From Lachnospiraceae bacterium JLR.KK002 (GTDB taxonomy: Bacteria > Bacillota > Clostridia > Lachnospirales > Lachnospiraceae), in the NCBI GenBank assembly GCA_036941025.1, contig JAYMNP010000001.1, positions 1,488,001 through 1,552,000 on the forward strand: a DNA stretch of 64,000 nt, given 5' to 3'. Shown piece after piece: positions 15,773 to 24,798 of this stretch (position 1 is the first letter of the stretch; every line of letters begins with the position of its first letter). The translations under genes were made by a program, and so were the position numbers. The notes under the pieces are model-generated. The model saw nothing but the letters and a program-made list of their open reading frames with translations. It had not been told where the DNA came from and did no database searches.

Positions 15773-16513
15773 TCATCCTTTTTGTCTGCTTTTACGTTCC
15801 TGCTCAAAAATATATTTAATAATCTTTTCCCGCTCTTTTTGATCCCGCATCAGAAAATTGATGCGGTATTCGTATTTCTTCTCTTTATCTCCGGATTCAA
15901 TTTCCTGGCAAAGCAGGACTTTTCCGACGATTTCCAGAAGATAATTCATACTTTCATTTTCCAGCCGAAGAGAAAGGACCAGATAATCTCCTTTCGTTCC
16001 CGGCATATTTGCCACAAATCTCAGACCGCCCCCGCTGATATCCACTGCAATGGCTTCCCGCGCCAGATCTTCCGGATAGTTTAATCTATGATGCTCTTTT
16101 AATTTCGTGATATCTTCTATTTCAGCTTCCTCATCGGTAATCATCATGTACTGCATATCCATCACGCATTCGAAACGGTAATACTCCCGTCTCTGGAACT
16201 TTTCCAGAGGGCTTCTGGGTTCTATCAGCAGCAGATAGAGATTTTCCCGGATATAACGGTTCTTAATATGGGCCACACAGCGATACAGGCCTCCTCTGGC
16301 ATAGAAGCGAAATTCCAGCCTGACGCCGCCGGGGGGAGCCTGCGTCTTCCCCTCTTTCGTAGGGACCAGCACTTCAAAAAAACCATCGTCCCGTATATTT
16401 TCCACAATACTGTAATATACAGGAGGCTGTTCTCCCAGCTTCTTTCCCTGTTCTACCTGCTGCAGAATCCGAATCTCAACTTTGTCTCCCGGTCTGACTA
16501 TATTAGAATTCAT
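15773..16513 (-). CDS. ycgR: c-di-GMP-binding flagellar brake protein (YcgR/PilZ)
   Basis: Binds cyclic di-GMP and slows or stops the motor in related systems (YcgR, YpfA/MotI). The N-terminal YcgR domain covers residues 1-105; the PilZ domain follows with RREYYR (about 108-113) and DISGGGLRF (about 158-166), the two c-di-GMP contact motifs, both intact. 246 aa. It sits between flhG and cheB. The window also encodes an HD-GYP phosphodiesterase at 61599-62693, so both an effector and a degrading enzyme of this messenger are present. Confidence 0.93.
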   Translation of the reverse strand: MNSNIVRPGDKVEIRILQQVEQGKKLGEQPPVYYSIVENIRDDGFFEVLVPTKEGKTQAPPGGVRLEFRFYARGGLYRCVAHIKNRYIRENLYLLLIEPRSPLEKFQRREYYRFECVMDMQYMMITDEEAEIEDITKLKEHHRLNYPEDLAREAIAVDISGGGLRFVANMPGTKGDYLVLSLRLENESMNYLLEIVGKVLLCQEIESGDKEKKYEYRINFLMRDQKEREKIIKYIFEQERKSRQKG

Positions 16514-16536
16514 GATGCACCTCTGACTTAACTTTT

Positions 16537-17418
16537 TTATGCCTGGCCTTTTCTGTAAATAAAACGTGAAAAGAGCTGCATAATTCCTCTTTTTTCACGA
16601 ATCGGGGCTGTGGTTCCCTCCAGAAGATTGCCGGTCAGGACTTCAAATGCTCTGCTGGATTTTGCATCCGGATAGAGAATACTCACCGGCTGCTGCTGAC
16701 GGACCGCCTTTTCCATGGCATTGTCCTGGGGAATCATACCCAGATATTCCAGATTTCCCTGTAAAAACTGCCCTACCACTGCATTCAGCTTTTCGTAAAT
16801 TCCCGTTCCCTCTTCTTCTGTAACTACCCGGTTGGAAATAACCTTTATTTTTGTCTGAGCCTGGCGAAATTCAGGGTTGCGGTGCAAAGCCTTCAGCAGA
16901 GAATAGGCATCCGTCAGGGAACTGGGCTCGGAAGTGGCAAGAAGCAAAATTTCCGGACTGGCCATAACAAATTCCAGTACATGGTCCGAAATGCCGGCCC
17001 CGGTATCTATCAGTACAATATCTGCAAGTTCATCCAGTTCCGACAGATTCCGCACCAGAAATTTCAACTGGTCTTTGGACAGGTTATTCACACCGGTTAT
17101 ACCGGAACCTCCTGATATAAAACCGATATCCAGAGGTCCGGGAGTAATGATTTCCTGTATGGTCTTTCCCCGGTAAATCAAATCACTTAAATTATATTTG
17201 GGAATGGCTCCGAACATGATTTCCACATTTGCAAGCCCCAGATCCGCATCAAAGATAATCACTTTCTTTCCCTGTTTCTGCATCTGGACTGCCAGATTTA
17301 CTGCCACGTTCGATTTCCCTACCCCGCCTTTTCCGCTGGTTACTGTAAAAATGCGGGCTTTGCGGGTGGACTGCTGATTCTTTTTTACAATATTTCTTAA
17401 CTGCTCCGCCTGGTCCAT
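16537..17418 (-). CDS. flhG: MinD/ParA-like flagellar number regulator FlhG
   Basis: ATPase that controls flagellar number or placement with the SRP-GTPase FlhF. Deviant Walker A SGKGGVGKSN (about residues 28-37), FDADLGLANVEIMFG and VLIDTGAGISDHVLEF (Walker B) are present; the N-terminus DQAEQLRNIV is the FlhF-activating type of FlhG/YlxH. Start at the ATG 17418, where GGAGG is 8 nt upstream, giving 293 aa and a 1-bp gap after the flhF stop. The TTG at 17433 lies within the binding site and is unlikely. Confidence 0.95.
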   Translation of the reverse strand: MDQAEQLRNIVKKNQQSTRKARIFTVTSGKGGVGKSNVAVNLAVQMQKQGKKVIIFDADLGLANVEIMFGAIPKYNLSDLIYRGKTIQEIITPGPLDIGFISGGSGITGVNNLSKDQLKFLVRNLSELDELADIVLIDTGAGISDHVLEFVMASPEILLLATSEPSSLTDAYSLLKALHRNPEFRQAQTKIKVISNRVVTEEEGTGIYEKLNAVVGQFLQGNLEYLGMIPQDNAMEKAVRQQQPVSILYPDAKSSRAFEVLTGNLLEGTTAPIREKRGIMQLFSRFIYRKGQA

Positions 17419-17419
17419 G

Positions 17420-18808
17420 TCATTTTCCTCCAAGCAGAAGTTTTACAATTTTCTGCGTATTAAAAACTTCAATATCCTCCGGAACATTCTGTCCGTACGT
17501 GGAGTAGGATAAATCTGCTCCCGTATACAGTTTCATATTCAGAATATTTCCGAGACAACTTGTTTCATCCAGTTTGGTAAAAATTAATTTAAAATGAAAA
17601 TTTTCCTTATAGACGTCCGCTATATCAAGCAAATCCCTGTATTTGGTGGTAGCGCTCAGTACCAGATACGTTTCTTTCTGATATTCCCCCGGTATTCTGT
17701 CAATCAGATGCCTTGTTTCATTCCGCTGGTCCGCATTCTTATGGGAAAACCCTGCGGTATCCACAAGCACCAGGTCATATTCCTCGGAATTTCTCAGTTT
17801 CTCATTCAGCTCCTCGGAAGAATACACGATATCCAGCGGAGTATCCAGAATATTTGCATAAGTACGAAGCTGCTCTGCCGCCGCGATTCGATAGGTATCT
17901 GCTGTGAGCAGGGCTACTTTCTTTCCCTTTTCCATTTTAAACCGCGACGCTATCTTGGCAATGGTAGTGGTTTTTCCCACTCCCGTAGGACCGATAAAAA
18001 ATACTACTTTCGGTTTCCGGCCGGACAGTTCAATGGGCTGAGGCTGTCCGAACTTCAGAATCATTTTCTGATAAATACTGGACAGGATCAAATCCACACT
18101 GGCCCCGCCCTTCATCACTTTTTCCACTTCATCCATAATCTGATTTACATATTTCTCATCTACTTCATTATCCAGCAGAATACTGTAAATCATTTTGATA
18201 AACTTAAAATTCTCATCCACCGGAGCTTCTTTGGGAAGTTCTTTTTCCGGCTCCGGCTGAGGCGCCAGCTTTTTCTCCAGAAGAGACTGCAGACTTTCCA
18301 GCTTCTCTTCCAGATTGTTCTCCATGGCACTGTCCTTTCTCTTCTCTTCCGCCTCCTGAGCACCCATGGAAGAAGCCCAGGTATTTTCCACTTTTGCAAA
18401 TACTTCCTTTAATGGTTCCGGCTTCGGTATGGAAATTGGCTCGTCTGCCGCAATATTGATATTACCGGGAGGGGAAGCCGGCACAGAACCGGAAGTCCCC
18501 GGAACCAGGGGCGGCGTCTGGGTCATGGGCATTCCTGACGGCACAGCAGATACAGAAGATATGGGCGACACCGGAGATGCGGGCATAGACGGTGTTACCG
18601 AAGGCATGTGCGCCGGAATTCTGGCTCCTGCCTGCTGATCCTCCTCTATGGCTGCCGTCACTTCATACAAGGGAGTCTTGAAAGAACGCAGAAACCCTTT
18701 TGGCTTTATCTCTTTCACATTCATAATCACTGTCTGAGGTCCAAACTCCTCTCTTGCCCTGGCAGTGGCTTCTTCTTCTGTTCTCCCCTGAAATTTCTTT
18801 ATCGTCAT
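17420..18808 (-). CDS. flhF: SRP-family GTPase FlhF
   Basis: Targets the flagellar basal body and export apparatus to its cell position. N-terminal basic domain (MTIKKFQGRTEEEATARARE), a Pro/Ser-rich linker (about residues 80-170), then the NG GTPase with G1 GPTGVGKTTTIAKIA (near 275), LLTADTYRIAAAEQLRTYA, DLVLVDTAGFS and TKLDETSCLGN. 462 aa. It overlaps flhA by 4 bp (ATGA) and precedes flhG. Confidence 0.96.
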   Translation of the reverse strand: MTIKKFQGRTEEEATARAREEFGPQTVIMNVKEIKPKGFLRSFKTPLYEVTAAIEEDQQAGARIPAHMPSVTPSMPASPVSPISSVSAVPSGMPMTQTPPLVPGTSGSVPASPPGNINIAADEPISIPKPEPLKEVFAKVENTWASSMGAQEAEEKRKDSAMENNLEEKLESLQSLLEKKLAPQPEPEKELPKEAPVDENFKFIKMIYSILLDNEVDEKYVNQIMDEVEKVMKGGASVDLILSSIYQKMILKFGQPQPIELSGRKPKVVFFIGPTGVGKTTTIAKIASRFKMEKGKKVALLTADTYRIAAAEQLRTYANILDTPLDIVYSSEELNEKLRNSEEYDLVLVDTAGFSHKNADQRNETRHLIDRIPGEYQKETYLVLSATTKYRDLLDIADVYKENFHFKLIFTKLDETSCLGNILNMKLYTGADLSYSTYGQNVPEDIEVFNTQKIVKLLLGGK

Positions 18809-20841
18809 GAAAGGCTCACCATCCCTACTGATTGTAATTCTATATTAGATTCCACTTCATTATAGGAAACTACAATTAAATCCCTGAAGTAATCTTCTGT
18901 CAGTTTCTTAAAATACATACGCACAATGGGCGATGTTATGATAATTGCATTCTTCCCAAGATTCTCCAGCTTGGCTGTCTCTGTTTCCACAGAGGCCATA
19001 ATGGCTTTTGTCTTTTCCGGGTCCAGGGTCAGATATGCCCCCTGTTCCGTCTGCTTTACCGCACCCATAATTTCCTGTTCCAGAGCGGGATCCAGCGTTA
19101 TCACACTGGTCACTTCGTTGGCAGGGAAATATTTGCTGGAAATTGCCCGCTTCAGACTTTGCCTTGCATATTCTGTCAGTACGTCCGTATCACGGGTTGT
19201 GGCCGCATGATCTGCCATGGTTTCAAAAATGGTAAGCAAATCCCGGATGGAAATACCTTCCCGCAGCAGGTTCTGAAGCACTTTCTGAATCTCGCCCACG
19301 CCCAGCAGCTTGGGTATCAGCTCGTCCACAAGAGTCGGATTGGTTTCCTTAATATTATTGACAAGATTCTGTACATCCTGTCTGGACAGCAGCTCATCAA
19401 TATGCATCCTGATTACTTCCGTCAGATGGGTTGCAATGATAGAAGGCGGATCCACCACTGTATAGCCCAGGCTCTCGGCCCGTTCTCTCTGACTCTCCGT
19501 AATCCACAGAGCCGGCAGATGGAAAGAAGGTTCAAAAGTAGGAATACCGGAAATTTCTTCTTCCACAAATCCCGGATTCATGGCCATATAATGGTCAAAC
19601 AGGATTTCTCCCTCCGTAACCTGAATTCCCTTAATTTTAATAATGTACTGATTGGGATTTAACTGGATATTATCTCTGAGGCGGATAATCGGTACAACGG
19701 TGCCAAGCTCCAGAGCAATCTGCCTTCGAATCATAACCACACGATCCAGCAGGTCGCCTCCCTGATTCACATCAGCCAGCGGTATGATACCATATCCGAA
19801 TTCCAGCTCGATGGGATCCACCTGGAGAAGGGATACCACATTTTCCGGCCGGCGTATTTCCTCCGCCTGTTCTTCCGCCATATCCACTTCTTCTTCGATG
19901 GCTTCCATCCCAAGGCTGGCATCCATATTTCTGGCTGCAACCAGAAAAGCAATTCCAAAGGGAATAAACAGTCTCCAGTCCAGAGGCGTTACAATGCCAA
20001 GGAAAATCAGTACCGCGCCTACAATATACAATACTTTTGGAATTCCAAATAACTGATGAATCAGCGTATCTCCGAAATCTGCTTCCTTGGAAGCCTTGGT
20101 AACCAGAATACCGGTTGCCAGAGAAATCAGAAGGGAAGGAATCTGGCTGACCAGACCGTCACCGATGGTAAGGATTCCATATTCATTCAGGGCGTCGCCG
20201 ATTGTCATACCCTGACGGAGCATCCCCATGGCAATTCCGCCCACCAGGTTAATCAGGGTAATGAGAATACCTACATTCGCATCTCCCTTTACATACTTGG
20301 TCGCACCATCCATAGCTCCGAAAAAGCTGGACTCCTGCTGAATTTTATTTCTTCGTTCTATCGCCTGTTTGTCACTGATGGCACCTGTATTCAAATCCGC
20401 ATCAATGGCCATCTGCTTACCAGGCATGGCGTCCAGAGTAAATCTGGCTGTTACTTCTGATACACGTTCCGAACCCTTGTTGATAACAATCAACTGAATT
20501 AAAATCATAACCACAAAGATAATGGCGCCGATAATGAAATCGCTTCCACCTACGAACTGGCCGAAGGTACGCACAACATTACCCGGATCCCCTGTGGTTA
20601 AAATCAGACGTGTGGAAGAAACGTTCAGCGAAATACGAAAAAGGGTCGTGAACAAAAGGAGGGTTGGAAAAAAGGACATATCCAGCACTTCTTTTACAAA
20701 CAGGGCATTCATTAATATTACCAATGCTATGGATATATTAAATGCCAGCATGATATCCAATAGAATCGAGGGAATCGGCACAATAAAGAATATGATTGCA
20801 ACCAGCAGGTACAGTGCAACCCCCATATCAGCTTTTTTCAT
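18805..20841 (-). CDS. flhA: Flagellar export gate protein FlhA
   Basis: Membrane component of the flagellar type III export gate that receives chaperone-substrate complexes and couples export to proton flow. About eight transmembrane segments in the first 320 residues, with the FHIPEP-type FTLDAMPGKQMAIDADLNTG loop, then a large cytoplasmic nonameric ring domain. 678 aa, standard length. SD AGGAG at 8 nt. Sits between flhB and flhF in the conserved fliOPQR-flhB-flhA order. Confidence 0.98.
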   Translation of the reverse strand: MKKADMGVALYLLVAIIFFIVPIPSILLDIMLAFNISIALVILMNALFVKEVLDMSFFPTLLLFTTLFRISLNVSSTRLILTTGDPGNVVRTFGQFVGGSDFIIGAIIFVVMILIQLIVINKGSERVSEVTARFTLDAMPGKQMAIDADLNTGAISDKQAIERRNKIQQESSFFGAMDGATKYVKGDANVGILITLINLVGGIAMGMLRQGMTIGDALNEYGILTIGDGLVSQIPSLLISLATGILVTKASKEADFGDTLIHQLFGIPKVLYIVGAVLIFLGIVTPLDWRLFIPFGIAFLVAARNMDASLGMEAIEEEVDMAEEQAEEIRRPENVVSLLQVDPIELEFGYGIIPLADVNQGGDLLDRVVMIRRQIALELGTVVPIIRLRDNIQLNPNQYIIKIKGIQVTEGEILFDHYMAMNPGFVEEEISGIPTFEPSFHLPALWITESQRERAESLGYTVVDPPSIIATHLTEVIRMHIDELLSRQDVQNLVNNIKETNPTLVDELIPKLLGVGEIQKVLQNLLREGISIRDLLTIFETMADHAATTRDTDVLTEYARQSLKRAISSKYFPANEVTSVITLDPALEQEIMGAVKQTEQGAYLTLDPEKTKAIMASVETETAKLENLGKNAIIITSPIVRMYFKKLTEDYFRDLIVVSYNEVESNIELQSVGMVSLS

Positions 20842-20873
20842 GCTGTTTTCTCCTTTCGTCTCATCTGTCTCAT

Positions 20874-22004
20874 TTATCTATTCTCCCTCAGGCTGTAAAC
20901 AAAGGCCAGTACCTCCGCTACTGCCTGATACAATTCCGGCGGAACTTCTTCGCCAACATCCACATTGGCATAAAGCATCCTTGCCAGCGGTTTGTTTTCC
21001 ACAATTTCTATCTGATGTTCCCTGGCCGCTTCCTTAATCTTCATGGCCAGATAATCCTCACCCTTTGCCACTACGACAGGAGCGGAATACTGACTGGCAT
21101 CATACCGGATTGCCACCGCGTAATGGGTGGGGTTGGTAATTACCACGTCTGCATTGGGAAGATTCTGCATCATACGCCGCTGAGAGGCCTCCCTCATCCT
21201 GGAACGCTGCTTTCCCTTGATTTCCGGATTTCCCTCGGTATTTTTATATTCATCTTTTACTTCCTGCTTGGTCATTTTCATGTCTTCTTTGAATTTATGC
21301 TTCTGATAAATCCAGTCGGCAATTCCTACCAGCAGATACACCAGACTGATTTTCAGCCCGGCATCAATCACAATGGTTCCCACCAGCAGAATCACCTGCA
21401 TCAGCGGAATATCATACAGCAGAAACAGTTCATCCTGATGGTCTTTGATGGCCGAATAAGCCACATAGGCAATCAAACTTACCTTTACAACAGACTTCAA
21501 CAGCTCAAACAGAGAATCTTTGGAAATAATCCGCTTAAAACCATTGAGGGGATTTAATTTGTTAAATTTGGGATGCATGGGCTTCGTAGTCACCTTCCAT
21601 CCCACCTGAAAAATATTGCTGACAAGTGCAACAGCAAATCCTATGGCAAATATAGGTCCGAGGACTTTCATAATTGTCAGAATCGTATTGTTGATAATCA
21701 CAGCAGCGGCATGATCTGACAGACCGCCCACACTGTCGTCAATCACATCCGGTATCTTATTATAATACACAGAAAAATTGCGAAATAAACTTTCGCCAAT
21801 AGAGGAAATAAATACTTTCAGCATTAAAAATAATGCAATCAGGCTTAAGGCGCTGTTCAGCTCCTGGCTTTTGGCCACCTGGCCTTCATTTCTGGCATCC
21901 TGCAGTTTCTTGGCTGTGGCGGGCTCTGTCTTTTCCCCGCCATTTCCGTCTTTTGCAAACCACTGGAGGTCATATTCCATCAAAAAACAGAATTCTTCTC
22001 TCAC
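20874..22004 (-). CDS. flhB: Flagellar export switch protein FlhB
   Basis: Switches export from rod/hook to filament substrates after autocleavage. Four transmembrane helices, then a cytoplasmic domain with the cleavage motif NPTH (VVITNPTHYAVAIRYD, about residue 280). The conserved N-terminus is MEYDLQWFAKDGNGGEKTEPAT. The start is uncertain: GTG at 22004, one base after the fliR stop with AAGGA about 9 nt upstream, gives 376 aa; ATG at 21980 matches the usual family start but has no good binding site. I prefer the GTG. Confidence 0.93.
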   Translation of the reverse strand: MREEFCFLMEYDLQWFAKDGNGGEKTEPATAKKLQDARNEGQVAKSQELNSALSLIALFLMLKVFISSIGESLFRNFSVYYNKIPDVIDDSVGGLSDHAAAVIINNTILTIMKVLGPIFAIGFAVALVSNIFQVGWKVTTKPMHPKFNKLNPLNGFKRIISKDSLFELLKSVVKVSLIAYVAYSAIKDHQDELFLLYDIPLMQVILLVGTIVIDAGLKISLVYLLVGIADWIYQKHKFKEDMKMTKQEVKDEYKNTEGNPEIKGKQRSRMREASQRRMMQNLPNADVVITNPTHYAVAIRYDASQYSAPVVVAKGEDYLAMKIKEAAREHQIEIVENKPLARMLYANVDVGEEVPPELYQAVAEVLAFVYSLRENR

Positions 22005-22005
22005 G

Positions 22006-22788
22006 CTAATACATTCCTTCAACTACAGAAACAATCATTCTTTTCATTTCCCTGAAGATAAAATTTGAAATATCAGGCAGCAGTATAATTGTTACAAACA
22101 AAATGGAAAACCCAACCAAAACCTTTAACTGCATTCCCACCGCAAACATGTTCATCTGAGGCGCTACCTTTGCCATAACTCCCAGAATACAGTTCAGAAT
22201 CATACTGGTGGCGAAAATGGGAAGTACAATACGGAATCCGATTACCATTAAATCTGCAATATACATGGTCATGGTGCCCATCAGATGTTCCCAGTCAAAA
22301 ACACTTCCGTTAATGGGAATCAACTGGTAAGTATCAATCAGAGCCCGGAGAATATAGTGATGCATATCCGTAATCACCAGAAGCAGCATAATAAAATAAT
22401 TGTACATGGTTCCGGTCAGACCGGACTGTGTACGGGTAGTAGGGTCATAAATATTCGCCATTGCAAGGCCGATTTCCATATCAATAATTTTACCGGAAAA
22501 TACAATAATGGAATTACAAATATTTGCTGCAAATCCAATAAGCAATCCTGTAATTCCTTCCCGCAGAACGATGATGGCGAATTCGATTGTTCCGGCATAT
22601 TCCAAAGATTCTTTCGGCAGTATCACCTGATATAAAATCAATGCCACAAACACCGACAGCCCGATTTTCACCCGGCCCGGACTATTATTCATGCCAAAAA
22701 ACGGAGCAACAAAGGTAAATGATGCAACCCTTACCAATATCATCAGAAAATATTCAAATGTATATACTGTAAACTCATAGTTTATCAT
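22006..22788 (-). CDS. fliR: Flagellar export gate protein FliR
   Basis: Core subunit of the FliPQR export pore in the inner membrane. 260 aa with about six hydrophobic segments and the family features FFGMNNSPGRVKIGLSVFVALIL and MGLAMANIYDPTTRTQSGL region. Start at the ATG 22788, 11 bp after fliQ; end 1 bp before the flhB GTG. Confidence 0.96.
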   Translation of the reverse strand: MINYEFTVYTFEYFLMILVRVASFTFVAPFFGMNNSPGRVKIGLSVFVALILYQVILPKESLEYAGTIEFAIIVLREGITGLLIGFAANICNSIIVFSGKIIDMEIGLAMANIYDPTTRTQSGLTGTMYNYFIMLLLVITDMHHYILRALIDTYQLIPINGSVFDWEHLMGTMTMYIADLMVIGFRIVLPIFATSMILNCILGVMAKVAPQMNMFAVGMQLKVLVGFSILFVTIILLPDISNFIFREMKRMIVSVVEGMY

Positions 22789-22799
22789 ACTGTCTCAAC

Positions 22800-23072
22800 C
22801 TAACGCAGATACAGACCGAAATTATTCCATAATTCCGTCATAAAGCCTGTCAGATTCTCCAACATCCACCCGCCTAACAGCATCATTCCCAAAAAGACAG
22901 CGATAATCTTGGGTACAAAGGTCAGAGTCTGCTCCTGAATGGAAGTCACCGTCTGGAAAATACTGATAATCAGACCGACAATCAGGGAAATCAGCAGCAA
23001 CGGTGCAGATACTTTGATAATCAAAAACAATGCTTCTCTGGCAATGTCCAGCACCTGTCCTTCTGTAATCAT
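22800..23072 (-). CDS. fliQ: Flagellar export gate protein FliQ
   Basis: Small export-pore subunit: 90 aa, two long hydrophobic helices (about residues 14-40 and 50-75) with the family's VGLIISIFQTVTSIQEQTLTF loop. SD AGAGGTG at 7 nt from the ATG. Part of the fliOPQR block. Confidence 0.97.
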   Translation of the reverse strand: MITEGQVLDIAREALFLIIKVSAPLLLISLIVGLIISIFQTVTSIQEQTLTFVPKIIAVFLGMMLLGGWMLENLTGFMTELWNNFGLYLR

Positions 23073-23123
23073 ATGTTTTCACCTCTACACTTCGCAACCA
23101 CTTGCTTCCACAAGTGGTTGTAC

Positions 23124-24014
23124 TCAATAAAATGTCTTTACAAGATTTCCGATTACCAGATCCCATCCGTCTGCCAGAACAAACAGCAGTATTTTGAAGG
23201 GCATGGAAATCGTAGTAGGAGGCAGCATCATCATACCCATGGACATCAGCACGGAAGCCACTACCATATCAATCACAATAAACGGTATATAAATCAGGAA
23301 ACCAATAATAAATGCTGTCCGCAGTTCACTGACAATAAAACCTGGAATTACCACATGCATGGGAATAGGCTCCAGCGTCTCCGGTTCGCTTAAATCCATA
23401 CCGGTCATGTCAATTTCCGCAATATCACAGAACAGCTTCAAATCCTTTCGCTGCATTTCTTTGTACATAAACCGGCGGATTGGAGCTTCGATTCGCTCCA
23501 TGGCCTCTTCCTGATTAATCTCATTGGCCTCCAGAGGCTGAATCACTGTCTCATTAATTTCTGAAAATACAGGGTTCATAATAAACAGCGTTAAAAATAA
23601 CGCCAGACCTACCAGCACCTGATTGGGAGGAACCGTCTGGGTTCCAATTGCAGTCCTCACAAAATGCAGTACAATAATAATTCTCGTAAAGGAGGTCAGC
23701 ATAATCAGAATGGACGGCGCCAGTGTAATCACTGTAAGTATCAGCAAAATCCTGATATTACCGGATAAATTCCCCTCTTCATTATTCCAGCTGAATGTCA
23801 GCCCATTGGTAGTTCCCGGTTCTGCCCTCTGAGTGTTGGGAGTGGTAAGCTCTCCCGTCTCCTGCCTGGTGGTGTCCGTAATCTGCTGATTGGCATCCGC
23901 TGCACTTCCTGTCGCATATGCGCTTTGCCCAAAACATAAAAACAGCATAAGAATCAGCGTAACTGTGCCAAAGGCAAAGGAAGTCCCGCAATATATTTTT
24001 TTCAGCTTTCTCAT
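23124..24014 (-). CDS. fliP: Flagellar export gate protein FliP
   Basis: Five copies build the export pore with FliQ and FliR. An N-terminal signal-peptide-like segment (residues about 12-35) is followed by an unusually long Thr/Gln-rich extracytoplasmic stretch (to about 85), then the conserved core with TSFTRIIIVLHFVRTAIGTQTVPPNQ (about 107-132) and C-terminal helices containing PFIVIDMVVASVLMSMGMMM. 296 aa, longer than the usual 220-250 because of the Thr-rich stretch. Confidence 0.97.
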   Translation of the reverse strand: MRKLKKIYCGTSFAFGTVTLILMLFLCFGQSAYATGSAADANQQITDTTRQETGELTTPNTQRAEPGTTNGLTFSWNNEEGNLSGNIRILLILTVITLAPSILIMLTSFTRIIIVLHFVRTAIGTQTVPPNQVLVGLALFLTLFIMNPVFSEINETVIQPLEANEINQEEAMERIEAPIRRFMYKEMQRKDLKLFCDIAEIDMTGMDLSEPETLEPIPMHVVIPGFIVSELRTAFIIGFLIYIPFIVIDMVVASVLMSMGMMMLPPTTISMPFKILLFVLADGWDLVIGNLVKTFY

Positions 24015-24024
24015 AGTGTTTTGC

Positions 24025-24405
24025 CTACTTCCTGGGAATTTTTTTCTTCAGGTTATTCAATATTTCCTGAAAATTCTCATTCACATTAACCGGATTTTTC
24101 CCTTCCGGGGAAGGCATCCAGACCAGTTGTTCCTCCGTCAGCTCCGTCAGAATATTGATGGTATCCTTACAGACGGAAATGACCAGATATTTTTTCCCAA
24201 CCTGAATAATCTGAATAAACTTATTATTGTTTACCCGGAATGTTTCAATGACCCGTATGTTCTTATCTGCCATCATTCCCTGCTGATATCCGGCAATCCA
24301 CCTGGTCACTCCCCAGGTGAGCGCCAATACCAGAAGAAATACCAGAAGCACGCCGATCAATTGGAAAAAACTTTCCCATCCTGAGGAAATTTCCAGCAAA
24401 ATCAT
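24025..24405 (-). CDS. fliO: Flagellar biosynthesis protein FliO
   Basis: Helps assemble the FliP ring. One transmembrane helix (about residues 15-35) then a small cytoplasmic FliO domain, IRVIETFRVNNNKFIQIIQVGKKYLVISV. 126 aa from the ATG at 24405, which begins 1 bp after the cheY stop; a TTG at 24414 would add three residues. Position before fliP confirms the call. Confidence 0.9.
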   Translation of the reverse strand: MILLEISSGWESFFQLIGVLLVFLLVLALTWGVTRWIAGYQQGMMADKNIRVIETFRVNNNKFIQIIQVGKKYLVISVCKDTINILTELTEEQLVWMPSPEGKNPVNVNENFQEILNNLKKKIPRK

Positions 24406-24406
24406 C

Positions 24407-24769
24407 TTATCCAACTACTTTTTTCACAGCTTCCAATACACGTTCTGCCTGGAACGGTTTTACAATAAAGTCTTTGGCACCGGACTGAATGGCTTCAATA
24501 ACCATTGCCTGCTGTCCCATTGCGGAACACATAATAATACATGCGGAAGGATCTGCAGCTTTAATCTGCTTCAAAGCCTGAATTCCGTCCATTTCCGGCA
24601 TGGTAATATCCATCAGTACCAGATCCGGTTTGGTCTCATTGTACTTTTCCACTGCTTTCAGACCATTCTCAGCTTCTCCTGCAATATTGTAGCCATTCTT
24701 GGTAAGAATGTCCTTGATCATCATTCTCATAAACGCTGCGTCATCACAAATTAAAATATTCTTTGCCAT
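24407..24769 (-). CDS. cheY: Chemotaxis response regulator CheY
   Basis: Phosphorylated by CheA and binds the motor switch. Single receiver domain of 120 aa with Asp9-Asp10, phospho-acceptor Asp54 (LVLMDITMPEMDG), Ser82 (MCSAMGQ) and Lys104 (FIVKPF). Lies between fliY and fliO as in Bacillus-type operons. SD AAGGAG 8 nt from the ATG. Confidence 0.96.
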   Translation of the reverse strand: MAKNILICDDAAFMRMMIKDILTKNGYNIAGEAENGLKAVEKYNETKPDLVLMDITMPEMDGIQALKQIKAADPSACIIMCSAMGQQAMVIEAIQSGAKDFIVKPFQAERVLEAVKKVVG

Positions 24770-24798
24770 ATCTTTTTCTCCTTGATATCACTTTTTTA